Source: Burkholderiaceae bacterium (GTDB lineage Bacteria > Pseudomonadota > Gammaproteobacteria > Burkholderiales > Burkholderiaceae_C). Taken from it: DNA of 37,328 bases. The notes under the pieces are model-generated. The model was not told the origin of the DNA. It worked only from the letters and a program-made list of their open reading frames with translations, and did not search any database. A program made the translations under genes and the position numbers. The first letter of the stretch is position 1. Every line of letters starts with the position of its first letter. The stretch is from assembly GCA_031277295.1 (NCBI GenBank), contig JAITMV010000010.1, positions 1-37,328 on the forward strand. Direction: 5' to 3'. Positions 25,529 through 33,729 of this stretch are shown one piece after another.

Positions 25529-28500
25529 CTAGTCTGGCTGCGGCGGCGCTGGCGCGTCGGGGGGGTGCAGTTGCTCCATCAGCGCGTCCCAGCGGGCGCG
25601 GGCGGCTTTGAGGTGGCGCTGTTTGACGGGGCCGAAGCCTTTGATTTGTTCTGGGATGCGTGCCAGTTCTACCGCGCGGGCGTGGTTGTCGGGCGACAGC
25701 AAACTTAGCGTTTGTTCGATGTCGGCGCGGTATTGCTGGATCAGGGCGCGTTCGGTACGGCGTTGGCTGGCGCCGCCTACCGGGTCCAAGAGGGTGCCGC
25801 GCAGCCATTTGAACCGTGCCAGCAGGCGCAGCAAGGGCGTCAGGCTGGGGCGGTAGTGCTTTTTGATCAGTTGGCCGCGTTCGTCGCGCGGCGCGAAAAA
25901 CGGCGGCGCCAGGTAGTAGTGCAGGCGCCAGTCGCCCTCGAACATGGCGCCGATGCGGGCCAAAAAGGCCGGCTCGGTGTGCAGGCGGGCGACTTCGTAT
26001 TCGTCCTTGTAGGCCATTAGTTTGAACAGGCCGTGTGCGACCGCTTCGCTCAAGGCGGTTTGGCCGAGCCGGCTTTCGGCTTGCCGCACCAGGGTGACGA
26101 AGGCGCGGTAGCTTTCGGCGTAGGCGGCGTTTTGGTAGGCGGTGAGAAATTCGACCCGGCGCGCGATTACGGCGTCTAGCGTGGGGCGCGGTTTGAATTC
26201 GACCGCCTGCTCGCCGCCTACCGCCGCCAGCGCCCGCTGTACGCGCGGCCAGTCGTGCGCGGCGTGACGGCCCCATTCAAATGCGGTTTGGTTGTTTTCG
26301 GCTTCGACGGCGTTGAGTTCGATGGCGCGCAGCAGCGCCGCGCGCGTCAGCGGCAGCCAGCCTTTTTGCCAGGCGAAGCCCAGCAGCATGGGGTTGACGT
26401 AGAGGCTCTCGCCCATCAGCCGGGTGGCGACGGCGTCGGCGTCGAAGCGGGCCAAGCCTTCGTTGCCACCGGCAGCGGCGGCGTCATGTCCAAGCGCGCG
26501 GGCAATGTCGGCGGCGCAACGTTCGGCGGGGCTGAGCCAGCCGGCGTCCTTGATGAATGCCGCCGTCGGCGTGGCGTGGGTATTCAACGCCACGTGGGTG
26601 CGGCCAGCGCGCATACGCGAGAGGGTGTCCCGGTGGGCGGCAACGATGGGGTCACAGCCAATCACCAGGTCTGCCGCCGCCATGCCGACGCGGGTGGTGC
26701 AGATGTCATCCTGCGTGGCGGCGATTTGCACGTGGCTCCAGGTCGCGCTGCCTTTTTGCGCCAGACCCGCCGCGTCTTGCGTGACGATGCCCTTGCCTTC
26801 GATGTGCGCGGCCACGCCGAGCAACTGGCCGATAGTGATGACGCCGGTGCCGCCGACGCCGGCTACCACAATGCCCCAGGCGCGGCCCGGCTCGAGTTGC
26901 GGCGGTTGGGGTTCGGGCAGCGCCCCAAGGTCGCGCGGCAGGGCGGCGGCTTGCAGGCGCGTTTTCTTTTTGAAGTGGCCGCCTTCCACCGTCACCATGG
27001 CGGGGCAAAAGCCGTTCAGGCAACTGAAATCCTTGTTGCAGGTGCTCTGGTTGATGGTGCGCTTGCGGCCAAATTCGGTTTCCAGCGGTTCCACGCTCAG
27101 GCAGTTGCTTTGCACGCCGCAGTCGCCACAGCCTTCGCACACCAGTGGATTGATGATGACGCGGCGCGCCGGATCGGCCAGCGTGCCGCGTTTGCGGCGG
27201 CGGCGCTTTTCAGTGGCGCAGGTCTGGTCGTAGATGATGACCGTGACGCCCGCCACCTCGCGCAACCGGCGCTGCACGGCGTCGAGCCGGTCGCGGTGCT
27301 CGATGCGCACACCTGCGGGCAGGTTCTTGATGTTCGCGCCTTTGTACTTTTGCGGCTCGTCGGTGACGATGACGATGGCTTGCGCTCCTTCGGCGCGCAT
27401 ACTCTGCGCGATCTGAATCACCGACAGCCCGCCGGGGCGCTCGCCGACTGGCTGGCCGCCGGTCATCGCCACGGCGTCGTTGTACAGAATCTTGTAGGTG
27501 ATGTTGACGCCCGCGGCCACCGCTTGCCGCACCGCCAGCAAGCCACTGTGGAAGTAAGTTCCATCACCCAAATTGGCGAATACGTGCGAGTCGTGGCTGA
27601 ACGGCTGCTGGCCGACCCAGGGCACGCCTTCGCCGCCCATTTGTGTGAAGCCGACCGTGCGCCGCTCCATCCACAGCGCCATGAAGTGGCAGCCGATGCC
27701 GGCCATCGCTCGCGAACCCTCGGGCACATGCGTGCTGGTGTTGTGCGGGCAGCCGGAGCAAAACCACGGCTGCCGCTCGGCCCCGGCGCCAGCGGCTTGC
27801 AGCGCGCGTAGCTTGCGTTCGGCGGCGTCCAGCAGCGCCAACTGGCGGTCGAGGCGCGCTTGCACGTCGCCGTCTGTGCCCAGCTTTTTCAGCCGCCGCG
27901 CGATGGCACGCGCGATCAGCACCGGGTTTAGCTCGGCGGTGGCGCGCAGCAGCGTGTTGGTGCCGGGGTTGGCGCGCGAGCGCTCACCGCCGCGATGATT
28001 GTCGCGCCCATCGCCGTCGGCGCTGTCATGAAACTTGCCAAACACGTCGGGACGCACGTCGGCGCGCCAGTGGTACAGCTCTTCTTTCAACTGGTATTCG
28101 ATGATCGGGCGTTTTTCTTCCACCACCAAAATCTCTCGCAGCCCGGTGGCGAATTCGCGCATACCCTGCGCCTCCAGCGGCCACACCACGCTGACTTTGT
28201 GCAGGCGGACGCCGAGCTTGTGGCAGCTTGCCTCGTCCAGCCCCAGATCCAGCAGCGCCTGGCGCGTGTCGTTGTACGCCTTGCCGCTGGCGATGATCCC
28301 CAGACGGTCGTTCGGCCCGGCGATCACGTTGCGGTTCAGCCGGTTGGCGCGCACGTAGGCCAGCGCGGCATGCCACTTGTGGTGAAACAGGCGTTCTTCC
28401 TGCGCCAGCGCGGTGTCTGGCCAGCGGATGTGTACGCCACCGGGCGGCGGCTCAAAGTCTTGCGGCAGCACGATCCGCACGCGCTCGGGATCAACCTCCG

Positions 28501-29170
28501 CGGTAGCGCTGGATTCGACGATTTCCTGGATCGTCTTCATGCCCGCCCACACGCCGGCGTAGCGGCTCATGGCAAAGGCATGCAGCCCCAAATCCAGAAT
28601 CTCCTGCACCGAGGTCGGAAAGAACACCGGCACTCCGCAGGCCTTGAAGATGTGCTCGCTCTGGTGCGCGATGGTCGAGCTTTTGGCCAGGTGGTCGTCT
28701 CCGGCCACCGCGATTACCCCGCCCCACGGCGTGGTGCCGGCCATGTTGGCGTGCTTGAACACGTCGGCGCAGCGATCCACGCCCGGCCCCTTGCCGTACC
28801 AGATGCCGAACACGCCGTCGAATTTGTTGCTGCCAGGCGGCGCGAATCCGAGTTGCTGCGTGCCCCAGATCGCGGTGGCGGCCAACTCCTCGTTGACGCC
28901 AGGCTGGAACACGATGTGCTGCTTTTGCAGATGTTCGCGCGCCGCCCACAGCGCCTGGTCATAACCGCCCAGCGGCGAGCCGCGATAGCCGCTGATGAAG
29001 CCCGCCGTGTTCTTGCCGGCTTGCGCGTCGCGCTGGCGCTGAAGCATCGGCAGCTTGACCAGCGCCTGCACCCCGCTCATGAATACCCGCCCGTGATCGA
29101 GGCGGTATTTATCGTCCAGCGTGACGGTCTCTATCGCTTGGCGAATGTGCTCGGGTAGCGGCGTGTTCAT
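25529..29170 (-). CDS. Indolepyruvate ferredoxin oxidoreductase, fused subunits
   Basis: A 1213-residue fused 2-oxoacid:ferredoxin oxidoreductase of the indolepyruvate type, which oxidatively decarboxylates aryl or branched 2-oxoacids to acyl-CoA with TPP, CoA and ferredoxin. The N-terminal part is the pyrimidine-binding alpha domain (GFISGYRGSPLGGYDQALW, residues about 55-75). The TPP-binding region begins with CSGCPHNTSTHVPEGS near residue 470. A ferredoxin-like cysteine cluster CEGCGDCGVQSNC is near 680, with further Cys in TCNKDFSCLNGFCP. The gamma domain starts at GIVVAGVGGTGVITIGQLL near 765, followed by the long C-terminal domain of this family. ATG 29170 has AGGA about 10 nt upstream; the frame open to 29230 is in a repeat. 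Confidence 0.94.
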   Translation of the reverse strand: MNTPLPEHIRQAIETVTLDDKYRLDHGRVFMSGVQALVKLPMLQRQRDAQAGKNTAGFISGYRGSPLGGYDQALWAAREHLQKQHIVFQPGVNEELAATAIWGTQQLGFAPPGSNKFDGVFGIWYGKGPGVDRCADVFKHANMAGTTPWGGVIAVAGDDHLAKSSTIAHQSEHIFKACGVPVFFPTSVQEILDLGLHAFAMSRYAGVWAGMKTIQEIVESSATAEVDPERVRIVLPQDFEPPPGGVHIRWPDTALAQEERLFHHKWHAALAYVRANRLNRNVIAGPNDRLGIIASGKAYNDTRQALLDLGLDEASCHKLGVRLHKVSVVWPLEAQGMREFATGLREILVVEEKRPIIEYQLKEELYHWRADVRPDVFGKFHDSADGDGRDNHRGGERSRANPGTNTLLRATAELNPVLIARAIARRLKKLGTDGDVQARLDRQLALLDAAERKLRALQAAGAGAERQPWFCSGCPHNTSTHVPEGSRAMAGIGCHFMALWMERRTVGFTQMGGEGVPWVGQQPFSHDSHVFANLGDGTYFHSGLLAVRQAVAAGVNITYKILYNDAVAMTGGQPVGERPGGLSVIQIAQSMRAEGAQAIVIVTDEPQKYKGANIKNLPAGVRIEHRDRLDAVQRRLREVAGVTVIIYDQTCATEKRRRRKRGTLADPARRVIINPLVCEGCGDCGVQSNCLSVEPLETEFGRKRTINQSTCNKDFSCLNGFCPAMVTVEGGHFKKKTRLQAAALPRDLGALPEPQPPQLEPGRAWGIVVAGVGGTGVITIGQLLGVAAHIEGKGIVTQDAAGLAQKGSATWSHVQIAATQDDICTTRVGMAAADLVIGCDPIVAAHRDTLSRMRAGRTHVALNTHATPTAAFIKDAGWLSPAERCAADIARALGHDAAAAGGNEGLARFDADAVATRLMGESLYVNPMLLGFAWQKGWLPLTRAALLRAIELNAVEAENNQTAFEWGRHAAHDWPRVQRALAAVGGEQAVEFKPRPTLDAVIARRVEFLTAYQNAAYAESYRAFVTLVRQAESRLGQTALSEAVAHGLFKLMAYKDEYEVARLHTEPAFLARIGAMFEGDWRLHYYLAPPFFAPRDERGQLIKKHYRPSLTPLLRLLARFKWLRGTLLDPVGGASQRRTERALIQQYRADIEQTLSLLSPDNHARAVELARIPEQIKGFGPVKQRHLKAARARWDALMEQLHPPDAPAPPQPD

Positions 29171-29194
29171 GGTAATGTTTCCTAGGGAAGCCTG

Positions 29195-29265
29195 AGAGCC
29201 TGTGAAAAAACCCGCCTGAAGTTCGCTCATGCTGCGGGAGTGCGCCGGATTTCTTCACAGGCTCT
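29195..29265. repeat. 71-bp palindromic MITE-like element upstream of the oxidoreductase
   Basis: Perfect 12-bp inverted termini AGAGCCTGTGAA (29195-29206) and TTCACAGGCTCT (29254-29265) flank 47 bp with further short dyads. One terminus recurs at 35756-35767 (11 of 12 bases) and a similar TGAGCCTGTGA lies at 16006-16016. It sits 24 bp before the oxidoreductase start, so the element may contain or disturb its promoter. Confidence 0.7.
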
Positions 29266-29342
29266 GACCTCGTGATTCGCGGTTTTCCCTAAATTTTGCC
29301 TTGGCGCGGACACCAAGCGGCGTCGAATTTTTGACGCCCCCG

Positions 29343-30986
29343 TTATTGCAGTCCGCGCACCAACTCGATAGCCTCGTCCACACGGCCCACAGGATAAATG
29401 GCCAGGCCCTCAAAGGCGTTATCGGCCTTTCTGGGCGCATTCGCCTTGGGCACCACGGCGGTGGCGAAGCCGAGCTTGGCGGCCTCTTTCAGCCGCTCCT
29501 GCCCGCGCGGCGCCGGTCGCACTTCGCCGGCCAGACCGACCTCGCCGAAGGCAATCAAGCCCTTGGGCAGCGCCTTGCCGCGCAAGCTGCTGGTAATCGC
29601 CAGCAGCACCGCCAAATCAGCCGCCGGCTCGCTTATGCGCACGCCGCCGACGGCGTTGACGAACACGTCCTGATCGCCCGTGGCCACCCCCGCGTGCTGG
29701 TGCAGCACCGCCAGCAGCATCGCCAGCCGGTCGCGCTCCAGCCCTACCGACAGCCGCCGCGGACTCGGGCCGCCGCTGTCCACCAGCGCTTGAATTTCCA
29801 CCAGCATGGGCCGCGTGCCCTCCAGCGCCGCCAGCACACAACTGCCGGGCACGGGCTGGCTGTGCTGGCTCAAAAAAATCGCGCTCGGGTTGCTTACCCC
29901 TTTCAGCCCGCGTTCGGTCATGGCGAACACGCCAATTTCGCCAGCAGCGCCAAAGCGGTTCTTGATCGCGCGGATGAGCCGAAAGCTCGAATGCGTGTCG
30001 CCCTCGAAGTACAGCACCGTGTCCACCATGTGCTCCAGCACGCGCGGGCCGGCCAGTTGGCCGTCCTTGGTGACGTGGCCCACCAACACCACCGCGCAGC
30101 CGCTGGCCTTGGCCCAGCGCGTCAGGTGCGCGGCGCACTCGCGCACCTGCGCCACGCTGCCGGGGGCGCTGGTGAGCTGGTCGCTGTACACGGTCTGGAT
30201 CGAATCGATCACCGCCACCGCCGGCTGCCTGGCGGCCAACGCGGTGAGGATTTTTTCCAACTGGATTTCCGCCAGCACCGCCACCTGTGAGCCGGCCAGC
30301 CCCAGCCGCCGGGCGCGCAGTGCTACTTGCGCGCCGGACTCTTCGCCAGTCACGTATAGGGTGCCCCCACGCTCCCCTGCTACGCATGGTACGCTGCCCC
30401 CCGAGGGGGCTGGCGCGCCTTGGGGCGGCCCGGCGGCGCGCCCGGTGCCCCCACGCTCCCCTGCTGCGCAGGGTACGCTGCCCCCCGAGGGGGCTGGCGC
30501 GCCTTGGGGCGGCCCAGCGGCGTGCCCGGTGCCCCCACGCTCCCCTGCTGCGCATGGTACGCTGCCCCCCGAGGGGGCTGAACCGCCTTGGGAGCGGCCC
30601 GGCGGCGGCTCGGTAAACAATCCCGCGCGTTGCAGCGAGTCCAGCGCCTGCAACAGCAGCGTCGATTTACCGATACCGGGATCGCCGCCAATCAGCACCA
30701 CGCCGCCTTCGACGATACCGCCGCCCAAAGCGCGGTCCAGTTCGGTTTGCCCGGTCGGCGTGCGCCTTATCTCAACCGCTTCGATCTCGGCCAGCGCCTG
30801 CACACCAGCCGACGGCGCCAACGCCGCAAAAGCCGCGCCCAGCCGGTTTTTGCCGTCCGGCGCGGCGCTTTCGAGCACCGTCTCGATCAGCGTATTCCAG
30901 GCCCCGCAACCGGGACATTTGCCCAGCCAGCGCGGGCTGCTGGCGCCGCATTCGTTGCAGACGTAAACGGTCTTGTCCTTGACCAT
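29343..30986 (-). CDS. radA: DNA repair protein RadA with a repeat-encoded insert
   Basis: RadA is a RecA-like, DnaB-type branch-migration helicase in recombination and repair. The N-terminal zinc finger has Cys10, 13, 24 and 27 (CNECG...CPGCG). Walker A GGDPGIGKST is at 100-109, and TGEES, the KNRFG motif (in AIKNRFGAAGEIGVF) and a C-terminal Lon-protease-like domain follow. The usual length is about 455 residues; this one has 547. The excess is at residues 125-209, between Walker A and TLYVTGEES. It consists of three 28-residue repeats (GGSVPCAAGERGG core) encoded by three 84-bp units. The frame is intact, so a functional protein with a surface loop is plausible. Confidence 0.93.
   Translation of the reverse strand: MVKDKTVYVCNECGASSPRWLGKCPGCGAWNTLIETVLESAAPDGKNRLGAAFAALAPSAGVQALAEIEAVEIRRTPTGQTELDRALGGGIVEGGVVLIGGDPGIGKSTLLLQALDSLQRAGLFTEPPPGRSQGGSAPSGGSVPCAAGERGGTGHAAGPPQGAPAPSGGSVPCAAGERGGTGRAAGPPQGAPAPSGGSVPCVAGERGGTLYVTGEESGAQVALRARRLGLAGSQVAVLAEIQLEKILTALAARQPAVAVIDSIQTVYSDQLTSAPGSVAQVRECAAHLTRWAKASGCAVVLVGHVTKDGQLAGPRVLEHMVDTVLYFEGDTHSSFRLIRAIKNRFGAAGEIGVFAMTERGLKGVSNPSAIFLSQHSQPVPGSCVLAALEGTRPMLVEIQALVDSGGPSPRRLSVGLERDRLAMLLAVLHQHAGVATGDQDVFVNAVGGVRISEPAADLAVLLAITSSLRGKALPKGLIAFGEVGLAGEVRPAPRGQERLKEAAKLGFATAVVPKANAPRKADNAFEGLAIYPVGRVDEAIELVRGLQ
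30361..30612. repeat. Three tandem 84-bp units within radA
   Basis: Units begin at 30361, 30445 and 30529 with GTGCCCCCACGCTCCCCTGC. Each contains the dyad CCCCCCGAGGGGG and ends with TTGGGGCGGCCC-type sequence; the third unit diverges at its end. Eighty-four bases equal 28 codons, so the array keeps the radA frame. The unit resembles GC-rich intergenic palindromes common in Comamonadaceae. The copies are directly adjacent without spacers, so this is not a CRISPR array. Confidence 0.92.
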
Positions 30987-31046
30987 GGTGCGACACTATA
31001 CGAGACCGGGTACTACCGGCGCACGTCAAGCGCACGCCAAAACGGC

Positions 31047-31715
31047 CTACGGCATCGACACCACATAGGCCGCCACGGCGCGGATATCGTCATCGCTCAT
31101 CAGCTTGGTGGTGGCGGCCATGAGCGGATCGCGGCGCACGCCATCCTGAGCGTTGTCGCGGTAGCGTTTGAGCGCGGTCATCACGTAAGACGACTGCTGA
31201 CCCGCCAGGCGAGCATATTCCTCGCTGCCGCGGCCATCGCTGCCATGACAGCGAAAACACACCTTTTCGTAATAAGTCTTACCCTGAGCGCGCAGCGCCG
31301 CATCCGCGCTCGCGCGAGAAGTCACCTTCTGGCGTGAATAAAACAGCGCCGCGCCGACACGCTCTTGCGGCGTCATGGCCTTGAGCATGCCTTCCATGAA
31401 CTCGTAGCGCCGCCGGCCGTCGATGAATTTCTCCATCTGCACCAGAAGATAACGAGGGTTCTGAGCGGCCAGATTGGGCGTTTCCGGATAGGTACTGTTG
31501 CCATCAGGACCGTGGCAATTGGCACATACCGCGGCGACCCTGGTACCTTCTTGCAAAACGGCCGCGCCCAAGGCTGCGTCAGCCTCGGCTTTTTGCAGTT
31601 GCTCAAGCGCTACCGCGGCAGGCGCCGCATCATCGGAGGGCGCAGCCCAACCTACCGACAGGCCAGCCGTACCAAGCAGGAGCGCCGCGACATGAATTCC
31701 AATATGCAATTTCAT
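31047..31715 (-). CDS. Dihaem cytochrome c (c4-like)
   Basis: A 222-residue exported protein with two haem-binding motifs, CANCH (residues 64-68) and CFRCH (153-157), one in each half, as in cytochrome c4. The N-terminus MKLHIGIHVAALLLGTAGLSVGWA is a signal peptide. Candidate axial methionines are in EFMEGMLKAM and in the C-terminal MAATTKLMSDDDI. It likely carries electrons in the periplasm to a terminal oxidase; the partner is not in the window. ATG 31715 fits the signal peptide; an upstream in-frame ATG at 31733 is possible, since no clear SD supports either. The gap to radA is 60 bp. Confidence 0.87.
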   Translation of the reverse strand: MKLHIGIHVAALLLGTAGLSVGWAAPSDDAAPAAVALEQLQKAEADAALGAAVLQEGTRVAAVCANCHGPDGNSTYPETPNLAAQNPRYLLVQMEKFIDGRRRYEFMEGMLKAMTPQERVGAALFYSRQKVTSRASADAALRAQGKTYYEKVCFRCHGSDGRGSEEYARLAGQQSSYVMTALKRYRDNAQDGVRRDPLMAATTKLMSDDDIRAVAAYVVSMP

Positions 31716-32066
31716 TGCCGAAGTTCTTGTCATCGTGCAGCAAAGCCGCACCCATACTCAGGGGCTAGCGAGTGCTGGTGTGCCGCACCAAAGAAGTGTA
31801 AATAATAATTACACATCGTATTGTATGAAAGTGTTACGCGCTTTTGGCGTCTTTGTCTTTGTTAGCCCATTGGCCAGGTGGGTTTTGCCGATGCGCCAGC
31901 CGCGGCGGATTTGTTCAGCGTCGCCTTGACTCGAATACGTAATTCCATTCCAAAATGGTTTTTAATTTTCCAACGAGGTGTAAACGGTTACATATCGTAA
32001 CGCATTAATCATCCGACATTTTTGGGCGTCCTTGCCGGGCCATCCGGCGCGTCTGAGGGATTAAAC
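31716..32066. promoter_or_regulatory. AT-rich upstream region with a repeated dyad
   Basis: No gene is evident. Two similar dyads occur: GTGTAA...TTACAC followed by ATCGTA (31796-31820), and GTGTAA...TTACAT followed by ATCGTA (31978-31999), with spacers of 7 and 4 bases. The first is about 80 bp upstream of the cytochrome gene. They could bind a regulator, but no known box matches with confidence. The base composition is lower in GC than the flanks. Confidence 0.4.
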
Positions 32067-32399
32067 CTAGAAACCGCAGCCCGCCGCTTGTTATCTTCAG
32101 GAAACTCGCGTGAATGTTGGCTTTCGTGGCTTCGATGACCGTCACCTTTTAGGTGAGCGCGCTACGCACCCGATCAGGCCGCCAAAACTTGGGGCTTCTG
32201 GCGCGCTGGCCGTATTGCTCGCCCTTGCAGGCAGTAGCTGAAGCGGCGTCCTCGCCCTTGCAGGGCGCGGCACAACCGGCAGGCTGTGCCCGTTCGCGCT
32301 GTCCAAGGATGCGCTGAGCGCCCTTGGAGCCGCAGCGCTCACCCTTGCCAGCCCACCCGATGACGACTCAGCTCAGGCGCGTCCAACTACGGTTTCTAG
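32067..32399. repeat. 333-bp MITE-like element, most complete copy
   Basis: The termini CTAGAAACCGCAG (32067-32079) and CTACGGTTTCTAG (32387-32399) are inverted, 12 of 13 bases pairing. The interior is shared with 1-210 (inverted), 20211-20335 (part), 16009-16090 (end only) and a 24-base stretch in the DegT gene. No transposase is encoded, so it is non-autonomous. Its right CTAG is also the left CTAG of the palindrome at 32396-32457. Confidence 0.8.
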
Positions 32400-32457
32400 T
32401 GCTCCGTTCCATCAAAACCTTTACTCATGTAAAGGTTTTGGTGGAACGGAGCACTAG
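32396..32457. repeat. 62-bp palindrome overlapping the 3' end of the glycerophosphodiesterase gene
   Basis: Arms 32396-32424 and 32429-32457 are 29 nt each with one mismatch and a 4-nt loop TCAT. Both ends are CTAG. The minus-strand stop TGA of the diesterase gene spans the loop and the first base of the arm (32425-32427). The left arm recurs exactly at 8504-8531. The strong stem could also terminate transcription in both directions, although no long U-tract follows. Confidence 0.88.
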
Positions 32458-33183
32458 GTTGAACAACCCCACCTGATCGGTAATGATGCCGTCAATGCCG
32501 AGCCGGATCAACCGCTCAGCCGCCGGTGGGCTGTTGACGGTGTAGGCCAAACAGCGTAGCCCCAGCGTCCTGGCCTGGGCCACCAGCGCCGCGTTCCACA
32601 GAACATGGTCGCAGACGATGGCGGCGCAACCCAGCCGCTGCGCGGCGCTGGCCCAGCCGTCCCACAGCCGCTCTAGCAGCAGGCCGCGCGGCAGTTGCGG
32701 CGCGGCTTGCAGCGTGGCTTGCAGCGCCTCGGCGCTAAATGAGATCAGCAGGGGCGACACGGCGGCGTCTTGCCACAGGCGCGCGGCGGACTCGGCCACC
32801 ACCCGGCCGGTGACGGCTTCTTGGCTAGGCGTAGGCTTGATCTCGATGGTCAGCAGACGGCCGCCCGCCAGGCACCAGCGCGCCACATCCTCCAGCGTGG
32901 GAATCGGCTCGCCAGCGTAGGCGCGCGAATGCCAACTGCCGGCGTCCAGTCGCGCCAAGGCGCTCCAGGGCTGCTCGCCCGCCACGCCGTGGCCATTGGT
33001 GGTGCGCTCCAACGTGCTGTCGTGCAGTAGAAAAGGCACGCCGTCGGCAGACAGCTTGACGTCGCACTCGAACATCCGCCAGCCATGCCGCGCGCCCAGC
33101 CGGAACGCGGCCAGCGTGTTTTCCGGCGCCAACTCGCCAGCGCCGCGATGGGCGATCCAAAACGGGTAAGGCCAGGGCGTCAT
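32425..33183 (-). CDS. ugpQ: Glycerophosphodiester phosphodiesterase (GDPD family)
   Basis: Hydrolyses glycerophosphodiesters to glycerol-3-phosphate and an alcohol; the form without a signal peptide is cytoplasmic and UgpQ-like. Catalytic and metal residues are visible: His12-Arg13 in AHRGAGELAPENT, Glu39 and Asp41 in FECDVKLSADG, and His54 in FLLHDSTLERTT. LTIEIKP supplies the next acidic ligand. Length is 252 residues. The last nine residues (VLRSTKTFT approximately) and the stop come from the adjacent palindrome, so the original gene probably ended a few codons after DQVGLFN. Confidence 0.92.
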   Translation of the reverse strand: MTPWPYPFWIAHRGAGELAPENTLAAFRLGARHGWRMFECDVKLSADGVPFLLHDSTLERTTNGHGVAGEQPWSALARLDAGSWHSRAYAGEPIPTLEDVARWCLAGGRLLTIEIKPTPSQEAVTGRVVAESAARLWQDAAVSPLLISFSAEALQATLQAAPQLPRGLLLERLWDGWASAAQRLGCAAIVCDHVLWNAALVAQARTLGLRCLAYTVNSPPAAERLIRLGIDGIITDQVGLFNLVLRSTKTFT

Positions 33184-33199
33184 TTAGCGTTTAGCGTTC

Positions 33200-33350
33200 C
33201 ATGAATGACTGCAATGACTTCGCTGCGCTTCCTGCGCTTCAGTGACGCGCTTAGAGGCGCACGATTTCAAATGTGCGCAGCTAAGCGCGCGGCCAATGAA
33301 GTCATTTCGTCATGCGCCAAAGGCGCGATCATTTCGTCATTCATTCACGA
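33200..33350. repeat. Nested palindromic repeat between the TA locus and the diesterase gene
   Basis: Inner arms GCGCTTAGAGGCGCAC (33247-33262) and GTGCGCAGCTAAGCGC (33273-33288) pair at 14 of 16 positions. The outer flanks contain TGAATGAC and AATGAC motifs that return inverted as GTCATTT and GTCATTCATTCA near 33305-33350. The architecture matches the element at 241-404. No gene is present. Confidence 0.55.
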
Positions 33351-33354
33351 GCGC

Positions 33355-33729
33355 TCAGCCGATTTCCGCCATGAGCCGAAAGCGCTGTGCCGTGGCGCGC
33401 ACTTCCTTCATGCGGCCGTGGCCGGGCAGGGGTTTTTCGGACACCGTCACCAGCCCGGCGCGCGCCAGTTCGTCCACGTCACGCTTGACAGCGCTGCGGT
33501 CGCGGTGCAGGCGCTGGGCGATCTCGGTGATTGAACCGGGCATGTCGCGCACGGCGCGAAACAGCGCCAGGCGCGTGGCGGTCACCAACTGCATCATTTC
33601 GACCGGGTCTTCAAAGCTGATGCCGCGCACTTGGGGCAGGCGCTTGCCTTGATCGGCGGCCTTGGCCCATTGGCGGCCCCGCTTGAAAAATTCTTCCGTC
33701 GTTTCGGTTTTGATGGTGAATTGGGTCAT
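33355..33729 (-). CDS. Antitoxin-like HTH protein (TumA/HVO_A0114 family)
   Basis: A 124-residue protein with a MarR-like winged helix: ATRLALFRAVRDMPGSITEIAQRLHRDRSAVKRDVDELARAGLVTVSEKPLPGHGRMKEVRATAQRF. This matches the HVO_A0114-type putative DNA-binding family found beside TumE-like toxins. It is the second gene of a two-gene operon; its ATG overlaps the toxin stop (33726-33729). It would neutralise the toxin and probably repress the operon. The N-terminal 40 residues may hold the toxin-binding part. Family assignment is from memory of the motif pattern and the pairing. Confidence 0.75.
   Translation of the reverse strand: MTQFTIKTETTEEFFKRGRQWAKAADQGKRLPQVRGISFEDPVEMMQLVTATRLALFRAVRDMPGSITEIAQRLHRDRSAVKRDVDELARAGLVTVSEKPLPGHGRMKEVRATAQRFRLMAEIG

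Noticed and set aside
26255-27811. Open frame of 518 codons opposite the oxidoreductase gene
   Set aside because: Antisense shadow of a strongly supported coding sequence; it has no recognisable domain and an odd His/Ala/Gly-rich composition.
27995-29158. Open frame of 387 codons opposite the oxidoreductase N-terminal part
   Set aside because: Same reason: antisense to a well-supported gene, no domain or start signal.
30361-30612. Possible CRISPR array
   Set aside because: The three units are directly adjacent without unique spacers and lie in frame inside radA.
32067-32457. Possible small RNA gene or tRNA remnant
   Set aside because: The structure is explained by two abutting MITE-like elements; no tRNA fold, promoter or terminator pair was recognised.
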